DNA of 33,195 bases. Origin: Acidobacteriota bacterium. Lineage in GTDB: Bacteria; Acidobacteriota; Terriglobia; Bryobacterales; Bryobacteraceae. Shown in pieces: positions 15,776 to 24,792 of the stretch. The notes under the pieces are model-generated. The model was not told the origin of the DNA, searched no databases, and was given only the letters and a program-made list of their open reading frames with translations. Numbering within the stretch: the first letter of the stretch is position 1; every line of letters starts with the position of its first letter. The translations under genes were made by a program, and so were the position numbers. Location of the stretch: the NCBI GenBank assembly GCA_016871055.1, contig VFZW01000025.1, forward strand, positions 1 through 33,195. Reading direction: 5' to 3'.

Positions 15776-18143
15776 CTATTTCCGCCGGAAGGCGTCGCTG
15801 AGTACGGCCTTCTCGACGAGATCTCGCAAACCGTCGCCCTTGGCCGAGGCCGCTTTTGCGATGCCGTCGATTGCTGGCGCGTCGATCGCGTCGAACTTGC
15901 GGCCGCAGGCGTAGGTCATAAGGCGGTCCGTTAGAAAGCGCGTGAATGCGGGCTTGCGTTTGGCGATCGTCTCGCGCAGGCCGGCGATGTCGGTGAACTT
16001 TTCGCCGGTTGTCATTTCGCCCGATGCGTCGATGGCGGCGCCATTCGGATACTTCGTGCGCCAGCGGCCGATGGGGTCGAAGTTTTCGAGCGCGAAGCCG
16101 GGCGGATCGATCGAACGATGGCACGACATGCAGGACTCGTTCTCGCGATGTTTTGTCAGCAGATCGCGGACTGATTTTGCGCCGCGCACGTCGGGGTCGA
16201 GCGCGGGCACATCGTCGGGAGGCGGCGAAGGCGGCGTGCCGAGAATGTTCTCCAGCACCCAGATGCCGCGCGTTACCGGCGACGTTTCGATGCCATTCGC
16301 CGACACTGTCAAAATGCTGCCGTGGCCGAGTAGACCGCCGCGGCGGGAATCGGTTAGCGCAACGCGGCGGAATTCGTGCCCGCCGGCGCTAGGCATTCCA
16401 TCCGCAATGCCATAAAGCCGCGCGAGAGGCTTGTTGATGAAGCTGTAGCGCGCGTCGAGGAAGTCGTGCACGCTCTTGTTTTCATCGAGCAGGTGACGCA
16501 TCAGCAAGCGCGTTTCGGTCTTCATCGCGTCCTGCAAGCCGTCGAAGTAGTACGCCGCGAACTGATCGCGTTCGGGCGGCATGTCGCCCAGTGAGCGCAG
16601 GTTCAACCAGGAATCCAGAAAACCGTCGACGAAGGCTTTGGCGCGCGGACTGGCCAACATTCGGCGTGTTTCGGCGCGCAGAATGTCATCGCGCAACAGT
16701 GCGCCCGACGCCGCCTGTTTCAGCAATGCTTCATCAGGCATCGACGACCAAAGGAAATACGACATCCGCGACGCGAGTGCGTACGGATCCAACCGGCTCT
16801 TGTCCTGCGCGGTGGAGATGTACAAAAAAGCCGGCGAACACAATGCCGCTTTCGGCGCGTCTTTTAACGCCACTTCCGCGCCCGCGTCGCGGCGCTTTTC
16901 GACCACGGCCATTAAGCGGTTCACTTCTTCCGGCGTTGCGGGACGGCGATACGCGCGTGAGGCGAAGTTGGCGATGATCTCGCGCGTGCGCTCGGGGGCG
17001 AACGGCCGATCGCCGTAGACGGCGCGCTGGCTGGCGGGAATGACGGGCGCGTTGAGCGGCCCGCGGATTTCGACATGATGAATGCGAATCTGCGGGATCT
17101 TGCCGTACTTCATCATCGCGATGCGGCCGGGCACGATGCCCGCGGCGACGTTGCGCTGATCTTCCGGGAGGAATTCCGGAAAGCGGCGCGCGAACTGCGA
17201 GAACACGCGGCGCACATCGTTCATGCCGTTGGGAAAAATGAAGCGCGGCTGATAGCCCGCGTCGAGGCGCACTTGGAAAGTAAGCCAGTACGGGCCGCCG
17301 TCTTCGAGCACGGTTTCGGCGAGCAGCGGTTGGATCGGCTGTTCATGCTGCAGGTAGCCAACGCGGGCGTTGCCGGCGACGACACCGAAGCGGAACGGCG
17401 CTTCCGGATCGGTGCCAAGCAACTTCGCGTCATATGGATTCTTGCGGTGCAGCGCCTCGACTTGCACCTTTACTTCGTAGACACCGTCGTAGGGAACTCC
17501 TTCGGAAAACGCATGCAGCGGCGCGTAGGCGCCTTCGTAGTGCGGCGTGCGCGGATGCTCGAACAGCGACATGTACTGCGTCAGCTTGTTCGCTCTGCGC
17601 GCGCCGTCGAGCTCCTTTTGCTGCTGAAACTGATCCTTAAAAACCCACGTGCGCGGCGCGGGCGGCGGTTGCGAAGGCAGCGCCTTGGCGACGACGGCTT
17701 CGGCGGCGTCGAGATATTGTTCGAGCAGATAGCCCGAAGTCACCAGCGTTTCGCCGATGTTGTCCATGTGCGTCCATTGCTGATCGCGCGGGAACTTCGA
17801 CGAGGGGTCGAACTGATCCATCGGCATCTGAAACAGGTCGCCGATGGTGTTCAAATACTCGCGGCGGTTCATACGGCGGAGGACGATCTTTTCCGGAGCC
17901 TGTCTTGCGACGTGCGCTAAATACGCTTGCCGCTGCGCGGCGGTTGGCTGTTTCGGTGCGGATTTCGGGGGGCATCGTGCCCGCTTCGACGCGGCGCATG
18001 ATCGCCGCGATGTCGACGTCGCCGCGATCGAAGCGGCGATTGGCCATCTGCACGGTTTCGCCGTGGCATCCAATGCAGTACGTCTTCAGAAAGCCCGCCG
18101 CGTCGTCGGCCGCGGCAAAGGCCAACAACATCACGAAGCTCAT
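15776..18143 (-). CDS. DUF1592-type cytochrome c protein (DUF1587/1595/1592/1588/1585), frameshifted at a C6 tract
   Basis: The gene starts at the ATG at 18143, in an ATGA overlap with the DUF1552 gene. That frame gives a signal peptide (MSFVMLLAFAAA) and heme site CIGCH, then TMPPEIRT, where similarity is lost. The other frame, open to 15776, picks up as PPKSAPKQPTAAQRQAYL and continues with family domains: DUF1587 (RRMNRREYLNTIGDLFQ), DUF1595, DUF1592 (SRMSYFLWSSMPDEALL), DUF1588 with a second heme site CMSCH, and DUF1585. The two frames join at six C residues (plus-strand G run 17967-17972); five would restore one 788-aa protein. Members are large secreted cytochromes of planctomycetes, verrucomicrobia and acidobacteria, usually beside DUF1552 or DUF1501 proteins; the reaction is unknown. 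The frameshift may be real, programmed, or a sequencing error. Confidence 0.85.
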
Positions 18144-19447
18144 ATGCCGCGCAGTGTGCCGGTGGAAAGCGCGAATTTTCGCTGCTCAATGCCGAAGCGT
18201 TGCAGCATGCTGACGAAGAGATTAGACAGCGGCTGCTTGTTTAGGCCGCTGGTTGGGAACGCGTGATACTGGCCGTGTTTGAAGCCGCCGCCCGCGAGGA
18301 CGACCGGCAGATTCAAGTTCGTATGCGCGTTACCGTTGCCCATGCCACTGCCGAACAGCACCATGGTGTGATCGAGCAGCGTGCCGTCGCCGTCGTCGAT
18401 GGACTTGAGCTTGGTCAGGAATCGCGCGAACTGTTCGGACTGGTAGCGTTCGAGTTTCACGAGCATCTCGATCGCCTCCGGCGCTTGGCCGTGGTGCGAG
18501 AGCGCGTGGTACTCCTTGCGAACACCGAGCACGGAGGCCTCGAAGCCGCCCGCGATTTCGAGTGTCGCGATGCGGGTTGAGTCGGTTTGGAGAGCCAGGG
18601 CCATGAGGTCATAAAGCACTGGGATATCATTCACCAGACCGCGGTTTTCGGGCTCCAGCATCGGCGCGTCGGGTTTGGGAACGTTGGCCCACTTCTGGCG
18701 CAGTTCGAGCACCTTTTCGACATCGCGCACCGAAGTGAAGTACTCGTCGAGCTTCTGTCGATCGCGCGCGCCGAGGCGATTTTTGAGCGACTTGGCGTCG
18801 CCGTGTACGGCGTCGAGAATCGATCCTTGTAATTGCAGGCGGTCCTTGGCGGCGGCGAGTCCGGCTTCGCTTTCATTGACGAAGAGCTTGCGGAAGAGTT
18901 CGCGCGGGCCTTGGATTGGATTGACGCGCGTGCCGCTGCGCGTCCAACACATCATGCAGCCGCCGTGCAGGCCTTCTTCGGAACCGAGCGTAAGGGAAGG
19001 GAAGCGTGTCGCGCCGCCGACGGTTTCGGCCGCGCGCTGATCAACGCTGATGTTGCCGTCGGGCATGCCTTTCGCATCCACTTGCCGCACGCCGCTTAGG
19101 AAAGAGTGCACCGCGAAGTGCCCGCCTTTGACGCCGTGATCGAGACCGGAGAAGACGCTGATGTCCTTGCGATGTTCCTTGGCGATTGGTTCGAGCAGAT
19201 GCGGGGTGTCGTAGTTGGCGCCTGCGGTTTGCGGAAAGAACTGTTGTGCGTAGAAACCGAATGCATTACCGATCGCGGCCATGCGCATGGGGCGGACTGT
19301 TTTTGCATTGGCGCTCAGCGCGGTGACGGCGAGTCCGGAACGCACCACGTTCGCGCCAAGGGAATCAAGAATCGGCAGAGCGAGACGGATGCCGGTGGCG
19401 CTCAGAAAGAAGCGGCGTCCGGCGAGATCGGGTCGCGAAGTCGGCAT
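18140..19447 (-). CDS. DUF1552 family secreted protein
   Basis: 435 residues from the ATG at 19447. The N-terminus RPDLAGRRFFLSATGIRLALP is a Tat-type signal. Family features include PMRMAAIGNAFGFYAQQFFP, the SGLDHGVKGGHFAVHSFLSG segment, SLTLGSEEG and the C-terminal MVLFGSGMGNGNAHTNLNLP with VVLAGGGFKHGQYHAF. These are typical of DUF1552 proteins, whose fold is related to alkaline phosphatase/sulfatase-like DUF1501 proteins but whose substrate is unknown. It is followed with a 4-base overlap by the DUF1592-type cytochrome, its regular partner. A TAAGAT box sits 6 bases before the ATG, so the message may be leaderless. Confidence 0.88.
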   Translation of the reverse strand: MPTSRPDLAGRRFFLSATGIRLALPILDSLGANVVRSGLAVTALSANAKTVRPMRMAAIGNAFGFYAQQFFPQTAGANYDTPHLLEPIAKEHRKDISVFSGLDHGVKGGHFAVHSFLSGVRQVDAKGMPDGNISVDQRAAETVGGATRFPSLTLGSEEGLHGGCMMCWTRSGTRVNPIQGPRELFRKLFVNESEAGLAAAKDRLQLQGSILDAVHGDAKSLKNRLGARDRQKLDEYFTSVRDVEKVLELRQKWANVPKPDAPMLEPENRGLVNDIPVLYDLMALALQTDSTRIATLEIAGGFEASVLGVRKEYHALSHHGQAPEAIEMLVKLERYQSEQFARFLTKLKSIDDGDGTLLDHTMVLFGSGMGNGNAHTNLNLPVVLAGGGFKHGQYHAFPTSGLNKQPLSNLFVSMLQRFGIEQRKFALSTGTLRGI

Positions 19448-19453
19448 GACTGC

Positions 19454-19482
19454 ATCTTATCATCGGCGGGAGGTACTATTAA
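19454..19482 (-). promoter_or_regulatory. Putative promoter of the DUF1552-DUF1592 unit, leaderless layout
   Basis: On the minus strand, TTAATA (19482-19477) and TAAGAT (19459-19454) are 17 bases apart, and the -10 lies 6 bases before the ATG at 19447. The -35 overlaps the leader of the divergent small ORF. Confidence 0.4.
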
Positions 19483-19485
19483 GTG

Positions 19486-19575
19486 ATGTCCGACTTCGTC
19501 GTTCCCATTCTTGCCTGCGCGGCTTATTTCGCCATGATGCGATGGGTGCTACCGCGCTTCGGTGTGAGCACTTGA
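19486..19575 (+). CDS. Small membrane peptide (29 aa), unrecognised
   Basis: A short frame with a clear GGGAGGT ribosome site at 19468-19474 and ATG at 19486. The product is a single hydrophobic helix (VVPILACAAYFAMM) followed by RWVLPRFGVST, with Arg residues placed for an inside C-terminus. It is divergent from DUF1552, and no family is recognised. It is too short for statistical support; the ribosome site and the membrane-peptide composition are the evidence. Confidence 0.4.
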   Translation: MSDFVVPILACAAYFAMMRWVLPRFGVST

Positions 19576-19609
19576 ATGAGCGGGGATTGCGGCCCGGAGG
19601 GCCGCGGCG

Positions 19610-20035
19610 TTAGTTCGCCGAAACCTGGGTCTGTGTCCACGCGGACTCGCCCAGCGAATTCCGCGAGCGGAGCTGGTAGCGATACGATCCCTTCGCGGTG
19701 ACGGGATCGGAGAGCGAAGTGGAACCGGCGGCGGGGTAGGCAAACGTGGCGAAACTACAGGTCTGGCTGGCGCCTTTGCCTTGCACCAGGCAGCGCTGCA
19801 ATTCAAAATCGGTTTCGTTATTCGACGAGTCGGTCCACGTGAGACTAATTCCCACCAACAACTTGTTCCGGCCCGAACCGCTATAGACCGGAGTCCCGGC
19901 GAGCGATGCGGGCGCCGCAGGCGGGCCGTTCGGCGTGAGCGCTTGCGCGGTGTTCGAGTAAGCTGAGTTTCCCGCGCTATTGGTCGCGCGCACTCGGTAG
20001 GCGTAATTCGTATTTCCGGTCAGCCCGGTGTTCGA
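19610..20035 (-). pseudogene. C-terminal fibronectin type III fragment, severed from the metalloprotease by an amber codon
   Basis: This stretch is in the same frame as the metalloprotease and continues it after the TAG at 20038-20036. It holds the end of the first FN3 domain (NTNYAYRVRATNSAGNSAYS) and a complete second FN3 domain (from PPAAPASLAG to the end, with LLVGISLTWTDSSNNETDFELQR). The first internal ATG is at 19993, in the middle of an FN3 strand, so an independent start is unlikely. Replacing TAG by TAC or TAT would give AYSNTGLTG, a normal FN3 linker. Without readthrough this part is not translated. Confidence 0.75.
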
Positions 20036-21400
20036 CTATGCGGTTACGTTCGCGCCGACGACGGCTACTTCGGCAAAAGCCCCGCCGCTGGAGGAGCGCT
20101 CGATGCGGAAGCCAGTCTCATCGTTTGCGTTGTCGGTCCAAGAGAGATTGATTTGGCTGGCAGAGACCGAGACGGCCGATAATAGCGACGGGGCTTGCGG
20201 TGGTGTCGCCGTCGAACCGCCGCGGAATCCGGCGACGATCGGAACCGTCAACCTCAGCGTGCGGGCGTTGTCGCGTTGTTCGGCGATGCCGGTGGCGTAG
20301 CCGAGATAGGACACCCCCGGATTCGAGTAATAGGCGACGCGCGTGCAACCGTTGGGGCACGGGCTTGCATACGACATGACGGTGCGGAACTGCGCGTTCA
20401 CGTAGTGGCCGAACGACCATGGGTAAGAAGCAGATGACGGCGCAGTACCGTTGGCGCGATCGTGCTCCAGGCCCGAGTTGTGGCCGTGTTCGTGCGCGAA
20501 GGTTAGATTGCCCACGGCGCAGTCGCGATCGGTGACTTGGAACGCGGAGTCGGCGAAACCGGGGCCGGGACTGCGCATGACGAAGCCGATGCCACATCCG
20601 CCGCCGCCGTTGGAAACGATCAACGACACCATGTCGGCGCCGTACTGATCGCGCAGCGCGGCTACGTTCGCGTTGGTAGAAACCCAATCGAGATCGGCGC
20701 TAGGGTTGCCGGAGTCGTTGTAGTTGGCCAGGGCCGTGTGCACAAGCGTGTATTGGGCCGAGACTTGCGAATTGACGAACGCGCCGTTAGCGGCGTCGAC
20801 GGCAGCCTGAATCTGCGCGGCGATTTGCGTGACACCGCCAGCCGCGTCGCGCGCCTGCGGTGTGTAGACCGATAGTAAGGTGATTTCGGTGACAGCGTCA
20901 GCGGCGGCGCTGGCGGTTACCGCGTTGGGGGCGCCGGTCGTATCGGCGGCAAAATTCGGACGAACCGTCCGTGCACCGGCGCACGGCGGGAACGACGCCA
21001 GATTGAGCCGTTCAACGACGGAACCGGCGGACGCGGGCCGAATCTCGTAGACGGCGCTGGCGCGCCGAATTGTACCCGCCAGTACGCCGTCGTGCCAGGT
21101 TAACGAAACGTCGCTCGATGGCTCAAATACCAGGCTGCCGCGCCAGTGCGCGCTACGGACACCGCGCAGGGTGTGGCGAGCCAATTCGGCGATGACCGAT
21201 TCACCGCCTGGCAGATCGATTCGAATCTGGCGCGATCCCCGGCGAACAATGTCTCCGGCAGGATCGATGGCAATGGCGGCGCTTCCGTGCGGACCTGGCG
21301 GCGTCGCGCGCGGAATCGAAGGAGAAAGGCGCTCCGGCTGAGCGAACAGAGCGGAGGACAAAAATAGCAGTGCGCCGGCGCGGCGCGTCCCGAAACACAT
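20036..21400 (-). CDS. Secreted reprolysin-like zinc metalloprotease (M12B-type) with FN3 domain, truncated by an amber codon
   Basis: 454 residues from the ATG at 21400, with signal peptide GALLFLSSALFAQ. A prodomain-like region of about 150 residues is followed by the protease: AVTEITLLSVYTPQARDAAGG, then zinc site HEHGHNSGLEHD (His303, Glu304, His307, His313) and Met-turn VMSYASPCPNGC, with Cys pairs in between. This HExxHxxGxxHD pattern marks metzincins of the reprolysin type, which cut extracellular proteins. From about residue 405 an FN3 domain begins (PPQAPSLLSAVSVSASQINL) but is stopped at 20036 by TAG; its remainder and a second FN3 follow in frame. The catalytic domain is intact, so the short form could still be active while losing a substrate-binding tail. 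Confidence 0.88.
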   Translation of the reverse strand: MCFGTRRAGALLFLSSALFAQPERLSPSIPRATPPGPHGSAAIAIDPAGDIVRRGSRQIRIDLPGGESVIAELARHTLRGVRSAHWRGSLVFEPSSDVSLTWHDGVLAGTIRRASAVYEIRPASAGSVVERLNLASFPPCAGARTVRPNFAADTTGAPNAVTASAAADAVTEITLLSVYTPQARDAAGGVTQIAAQIQAAVDAANGAFVNSQVSAQYTLVHTALANYNDSGNPSADLDWVSTNANVAALRDQYGADMVSLIVSNGGGGCGIGFVMRSPGPGFADSAFQVTDRDCAVGNLTFAHEHGHNSGLEHDRANGTAPSSASYPWSFGHYVNAQFRTVMSYASPCPNGCTRVAYYSNPGVSYLGYATGIAEQRDNARTLRLTVPIVAGFRGGSTATPPQAPSLLSAVSVSASQINLSWTDNANDETGFRIERSSSGGAFAEVAVVGANVTA

Positions 21401-21445
21401 GCGTCTTAGTGTTGCACGCCGAGGGCCAATTCCAAAACAATCTGA

Positions 21446-22507
21446 CTATTTTTTGTTTGGAGCTGCCGCGCGGATTTCCAATACGCCAGTTTGTCCTTTA
21501 CGAAAGACAATTTCCCAGAACGAGTCGCTGCCCATGAAGAGCCGGGCTCGCGCGCCGGCTTCCTTGTCGGTGTCGCCAGGATCGAGGCCAACGGTCATCG
21601 GGTACCAGCCGCCGCGCTCGACGATTCGTTCGGGTTCGGACCAGCCTTTGGGATTGGAGATATCAGGGTTGGTGCTCACGTAGATGCCCTCGGCAGGCCA
21701 ACCGGGCTCGCAACAGGAGTGGTTCAGGAGCATTACCCATTCACCGAGTTCGCGGTTGAAGTGAGTGGACGGCCCCCAGAACGCATCTGCGTTTGGGCGC
21801 TCCCAGGGGGTTTTGACTGAAAAGACCGGCGTGACAGGGTCATCAATCCCGGAAGACTCCCACGCCCCGTCATAGTATTTGAATACCGAGCCGGCTTGAT
21901 CGTTGCGATGCTCGTACGGCATTCGTGCGATCGCTATGCCTTGTTCGGCGGCTTCTCCTGTGTAGTTGGAAAAAAGGAAGTAGAAAAATTTTCTCTCCTT
22001 GTCCAAAACTACCGAGAAGTCGCCGTGGCCGCCGGCAAAGTAGCCGTTCTCCGCCGTGCAATTCGGCTCGCCGCGGGCCCGCAGTACGATGCCCATATTC
22101 TTAAACGTTCGGCCGTTGTCCTTGGATACCAGCGCACCTATCATTGGCACCGAGAGATACACGCCGGTTGTGTCGCTCTCGCAAACGTCCCATAGTTCAT
22201 GGTGATACCACGCAAAGATCGTGCCGTCGGGGTCGCGGAACGTCGACTCGATCCACCAAGGTGAGATCGGATTCTCCACTATGTGAGCGGAGCGTACGTT
22301 GCGAAGCGTCGTGAGAGACGATCCCTCGCTACGCAGCGGATTGCCATCGGAGTTGTACACATAGAGCTTGCCGCTGTTCCAATGCATGGGACTGTTGGAA
22401 TCGGCAACGCCAGGGAGATAAATGAGCTCTGCTTCTCGTACTTCCACCTTCTGGGCATTCATCGTCTGTGAACAAATGCCAAGAATAGCTACGGGTAAAA
22501 AACGCAT
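21446..22507 (-). CDS. Secreted five-bladed beta-propeller protein, glycosidase-like
   Basis: 353 residues from the ATG at 22507, with a signal peptide ending MNAQ. The body shows repeated beta-propeller strands, including a sialidase-type Asp-box-like SKDNGRTFKNMG (residues 128-139) and WGPSTHFNRELGEWVMLLNH. This pattern is seen in GH43/GH117-like and sialidase-like propellers that bind or cleave sugars. No catalytic residue set can be assigned with confidence. The gene is divergent from a sodium:solute symporter with a 56-base shared region, so the two might act together in sugar capture and uptake; this is inference. The metalloprotease gene starts 45 bases downstream on the same strand. 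Confidence 0.7.
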   Translation of the reverse strand: MRFLPVAILGICSQTMNAQKVEVREAELIYLPGVADSNSPMHWNSGKLYVYNSDGNPLRSEGSSLTTLRNVRSAHIVENPISPWWIESTFRDPDGTIFAWYHHELWDVCESDTTGVYLSVPMIGALVSKDNGRTFKNMGIVLRARGEPNCTAENGYFAGGHGDFSVVLDKERKFFYFLFSNYTGEAAEQGIAIARMPYEHRNDQAGSVFKYYDGAWESSGIDDPVTPVFSVKTPWERPNADAFWGPSTHFNRELGEWVMLLNHSCCEPGWPAEGIYVSTNPDISNPKGWSEPERIVERGGWYPMTVGLDPGDTDKEAGARARLFMGSDSFWEIVFRKGQTGVLEIRAAAPNKK

Positions 22508-22549
22508 CTCTTCTATTAGTGCAAACAGCGGGCCAAAGGTTACAGGGTT

Positions 22550-22555
22550 TATAAT
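22550..22555 (+). promoter_or_regulatory. Consensus -10 of the symporter gene, leaderless layout
   Basis: A perfect TATAAT lies 8 bases before the ATG at 22564 and no Shine-Dalgarno is present between them. A second ATG at 22557 is out of frame. No good -35 is seen. Confidence 0.5.
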
Positions 22556-22563
22556 TATGACCC

Positions 22564-24342
22564 ATGCAACTTTCCGTCGTCGACTGGGTGGTGGTCGCTG
22601 CCTACTTCCTCCTTAACATTGCAATTGGCTACTACTACAAGCAGCGGGCGGGCTCGTCGGTCGACGAGTTCTTCCTGTCCGGGCGTGATGTGCCGTGGTG
22701 GTTGGCGGGCACGTCGATGGTGGCGACCACCTTCGCCGCCGATACGCCGCTGGCCGTAACCGGGATGGTCGCCCGCAATGGCATTGCGGGGAACTGGCTG
22801 TGGTGGAACTTCGTCGCAGGTGGAATGCTGGTTGTGTTTTTCTACGCGCGGCTGTGGCGGCGGTCAGGGGTTATGACCGACATCGAGTTCTCCGAGATCC
22901 GCTACTCGGGCAAGCCAGCCGCGTTTCTTCGTGGGTTTCGGGCCTTGTACTTTGGGATACCTATCAATTGTATCGTGCTGGGCTGGGTTAACCTCGCGAT
23001 GGTCAAGATTTTGATGATGGTCCTCAACGTCGAGAAGACCACTGCTTTAGTAATCGTCATTTTTCTGATAGGCATTACTTCTTGGATCTCGACATTGTCG
23101 GGGTTGTGGGGCGTGCTGGTCACCGACGTCGTGCAGTTCTTCATTAAGATGGCGATGGTGGTGATCCTGGCCTATTGTGCGGTCGACGCCGTTGGCGGCA
23201 TGGACGCGCTGATGGCGAAGCTCGCGGCGGTTGATGCGGCGCGCGGCGCGACGCCCGGCGGCAAGGGATCGCTCCTCGCTTTTGTGCCGGATCTCGATTC
23301 GCCGTGGATGCCGATGATCACGTTTTTGGTCTACATTTCGCTGAACTGGTGGGCGACGTGGTATCCCGGTGCTGAACCCGGCGGCGGCGGATACGTCGCG
23401 CAACGCATGTTCTGTGCCCGCGATGAGAAGCATTCGCTATTGGCGACCCTGTGGTTCAACATCGCGCACTATGCGATTCGCCCCTGGCCGTGGATTCTGA
23501 CCGCGCTGGCGAGCATCGTGCTCTATCCGAATCTCGCCGATCCGGAGACGGGCTACATCAAAGTGATGATCGATCACATGCCGGCGTCGCTGCGCGGGCT
23601 GATGCTCGCGGGTTTCGCGGCGGCGTACATGTCGACCATCGCGACGCAACTCAACTGGGGTGCGAGTTACCTGGTCAACGACTTCTACCGTCGGTTTTGG
23701 AAACCGACGGCGACGGATGCACACTACGTGCTGATTTCGCAGATCGCGACGGTTGCGATTACTCTGATCTCGGCGGGCGTAACGTTCTACATGGACTCGA
23801 TCTCGGGTGCGTGGAAACTGCTCATCGTAACAGGCGCGGGCACCGGTGGTGTGCTGCTGCTGCGTTGGTACTGGTGGCGCGTGAATGCGTGGAGCGAGGT
23901 GGTTGCGATGGCGACAGCGTTTGTTGTGAGCGTCGGACTGCAACTGTTCGCGAAGTTGGATTCCGACAAGCCCGAGGAGTTCGCGTGGCTGATGATTATC
24001 ACGGTCGGAGTGACGACGGTGGCGTGGCTGGCGGCGACGTTCCTGACGCCGGCCGAGCCTCGTGAGACGCTCATTGCGTTCTACAAACGGACGCGGCCGG
24101 CGAGCGGTTGGGGCCCGATCGCGGCGTTGGCGCCGGAGGTGAAACCCGCCAGCGATGGATTGAGCAATCTGGCGTGTTGGGTCGCCGGCTGCGTGATGAT
24201 CTACATGGCGCTATTCGGGCTTGGCAAGGTGCTGTTGAAGGACACGATGATGGGCGCCGGCATGCTGGCGCTGGCGGCCGCGGCTGGAGCGTTTATCTAT
24301 TACGACTTGAACAAGCGCGGTTGGACTTCGATTTCAGAGTAG
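22564..24342 (+). CDS. Sodium:solute symporter (SSS family)
   Basis: 592 residues with about 13 predicted membrane segments. The N-terminal VDWVVVAAYFLLNIAIGYYY, then DEFFLSGRDVPWWLAGTSMVATTFAADTPLAVTGM, is the SSS family core around helix 1-2, where the sodium and substrate sites lie. The fold is LeuT-like and uses the sodium gradient to import sugars, organic acids or amino acids. Substrate cannot be told. A Trp-rich segment (SLNWWATWYPGAEPGGGGYVAQRMF) precedes a membrane helix, as in sugar-transporting members. The gene is divergent from a secreted propeller protein. Its end overlaps the convergent PIN-domain gene by 9 bases. Confidence 0.92.
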   Translation: MQLSVVDWVVVAAYFLLNIAIGYYYKQRAGSSVDEFFLSGRDVPWWLAGTSMVATTFAADTPLAVTGMVARNGIAGNWLWWNFVAGGMLVVFFYARLWRRSGVMTDIEFSEIRYSGKPAAFLRGFRALYFGIPINCIVLGWVNLAMVKILMMVLNVEKTTALVIVIFLIGITSWISTLSGLWGVLVTDVVQFFIKMAMVVILAYCAVDAVGGMDALMAKLAAVDAARGATPGGKGSLLAFVPDLDSPWMPMITFLVYISLNWWATWYPGAEPGGGGYVAQRMFCARDEKHSLLATLWFNIAHYAIRPWPWILTALASIVLYPNLADPETGYIKVMIDHMPASLRGLMLAGFAAAYMSTIATQLNWGASYLVNDFYRRFWKPTATDAHYVLISQIATVAITLISAGVTFYMDSISGAWKLLIVTGAGTGGVLLLRWYWWRVNAWSEVVAMATAFVVSVGLQLFAKLDSDKPEEFAWLMIITVGVTTVAWLAATFLTPAEPRETLIAFYKRTRPASGWGPIAALAPEVKPASDGLSNLACWVAGCVMIYMALFGLGKVLLKDTMMGAGMLALAAAAGAFIYYDLNKRGWTSISE

Positions 24343-24792
24343 GTCTGGGAGACTTTTCGCTTCGACGAGCTTCGTGAAGTGCCGCGGGTTCGTGGTTGCG
24401 ACGACAAGTTCCTCTGCGGGCGCTCCGAACGTGAGCACCTGCGCGGCGAGGATGATGTCGGCGTCGATGTTTCGTGAGCCGGCGGTCGGTTCGCCGGCTT
24501 GTCGCTTCATTGCCCACAATTCCGCGGCGAGGCGCAGGGCGGTATCGGTGAGCGGGACGTAGCGGTTGTGTCCTTGCGCGATAAAACCGTCGAGCCGTGC
24601 GATACTGCGCGTCTTTCCCGCGCGCAAGAACTCACGCTTGATTTCGTAATAAATGATTGCCGGTACGTGGAACTGCACGCCTTGGTGGGATAACTCCTCG
24701 ATTCGTTCCATAACGGCTTCCACCTCGGGACTTGGCGTTGGATTCACGAGCAGGCCCAGCGGCCCGGAATCGAGAAAAATGTATTTACTCAC
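24334..24792 (-). CDS. PIN-domain ribonuclease (VapC-like toxin)
   Basis: 152 residues from the ATG at 24792, in an ATGA overlap with the preceding small gene. The PIN-domain acidic set is visible: Asp8 in FLDSGPLG, Glu50 in IIYYEIKRE, and Asp110/Asp112 in NIDADIILAAQ. A TTNPRHF motif close to the end is also common in PIN toxins. VapC toxins cut tRNA or rRNA until bound by their antitoxin. The preceding gene encodes a small charged protein of antitoxin size and layout. The family is secure; toxin activity is inferred. Confidence 0.88.
   Translation of the reverse strand: MSKYIFLDSGPLGLLVNPTPSPEVEAVMERIEELSHQGVQFHVPAIIYYEIKREFLRAGKTRSIARLDGFIAQGHNRYVPLTDTALRLAAELWAMKRQAGEPTAGSRNIDADIILAAQVLTFGAPAEELVVATTNPRHFTKLVEAKSLPDLL

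Noticed and set aside
20036-20038. Recoded UAG (pyrrolysine or other) in the metalloprotease
   Set aside because: Nothing in the window indicates UAG recoding; a point mutation or sequence error is simpler.
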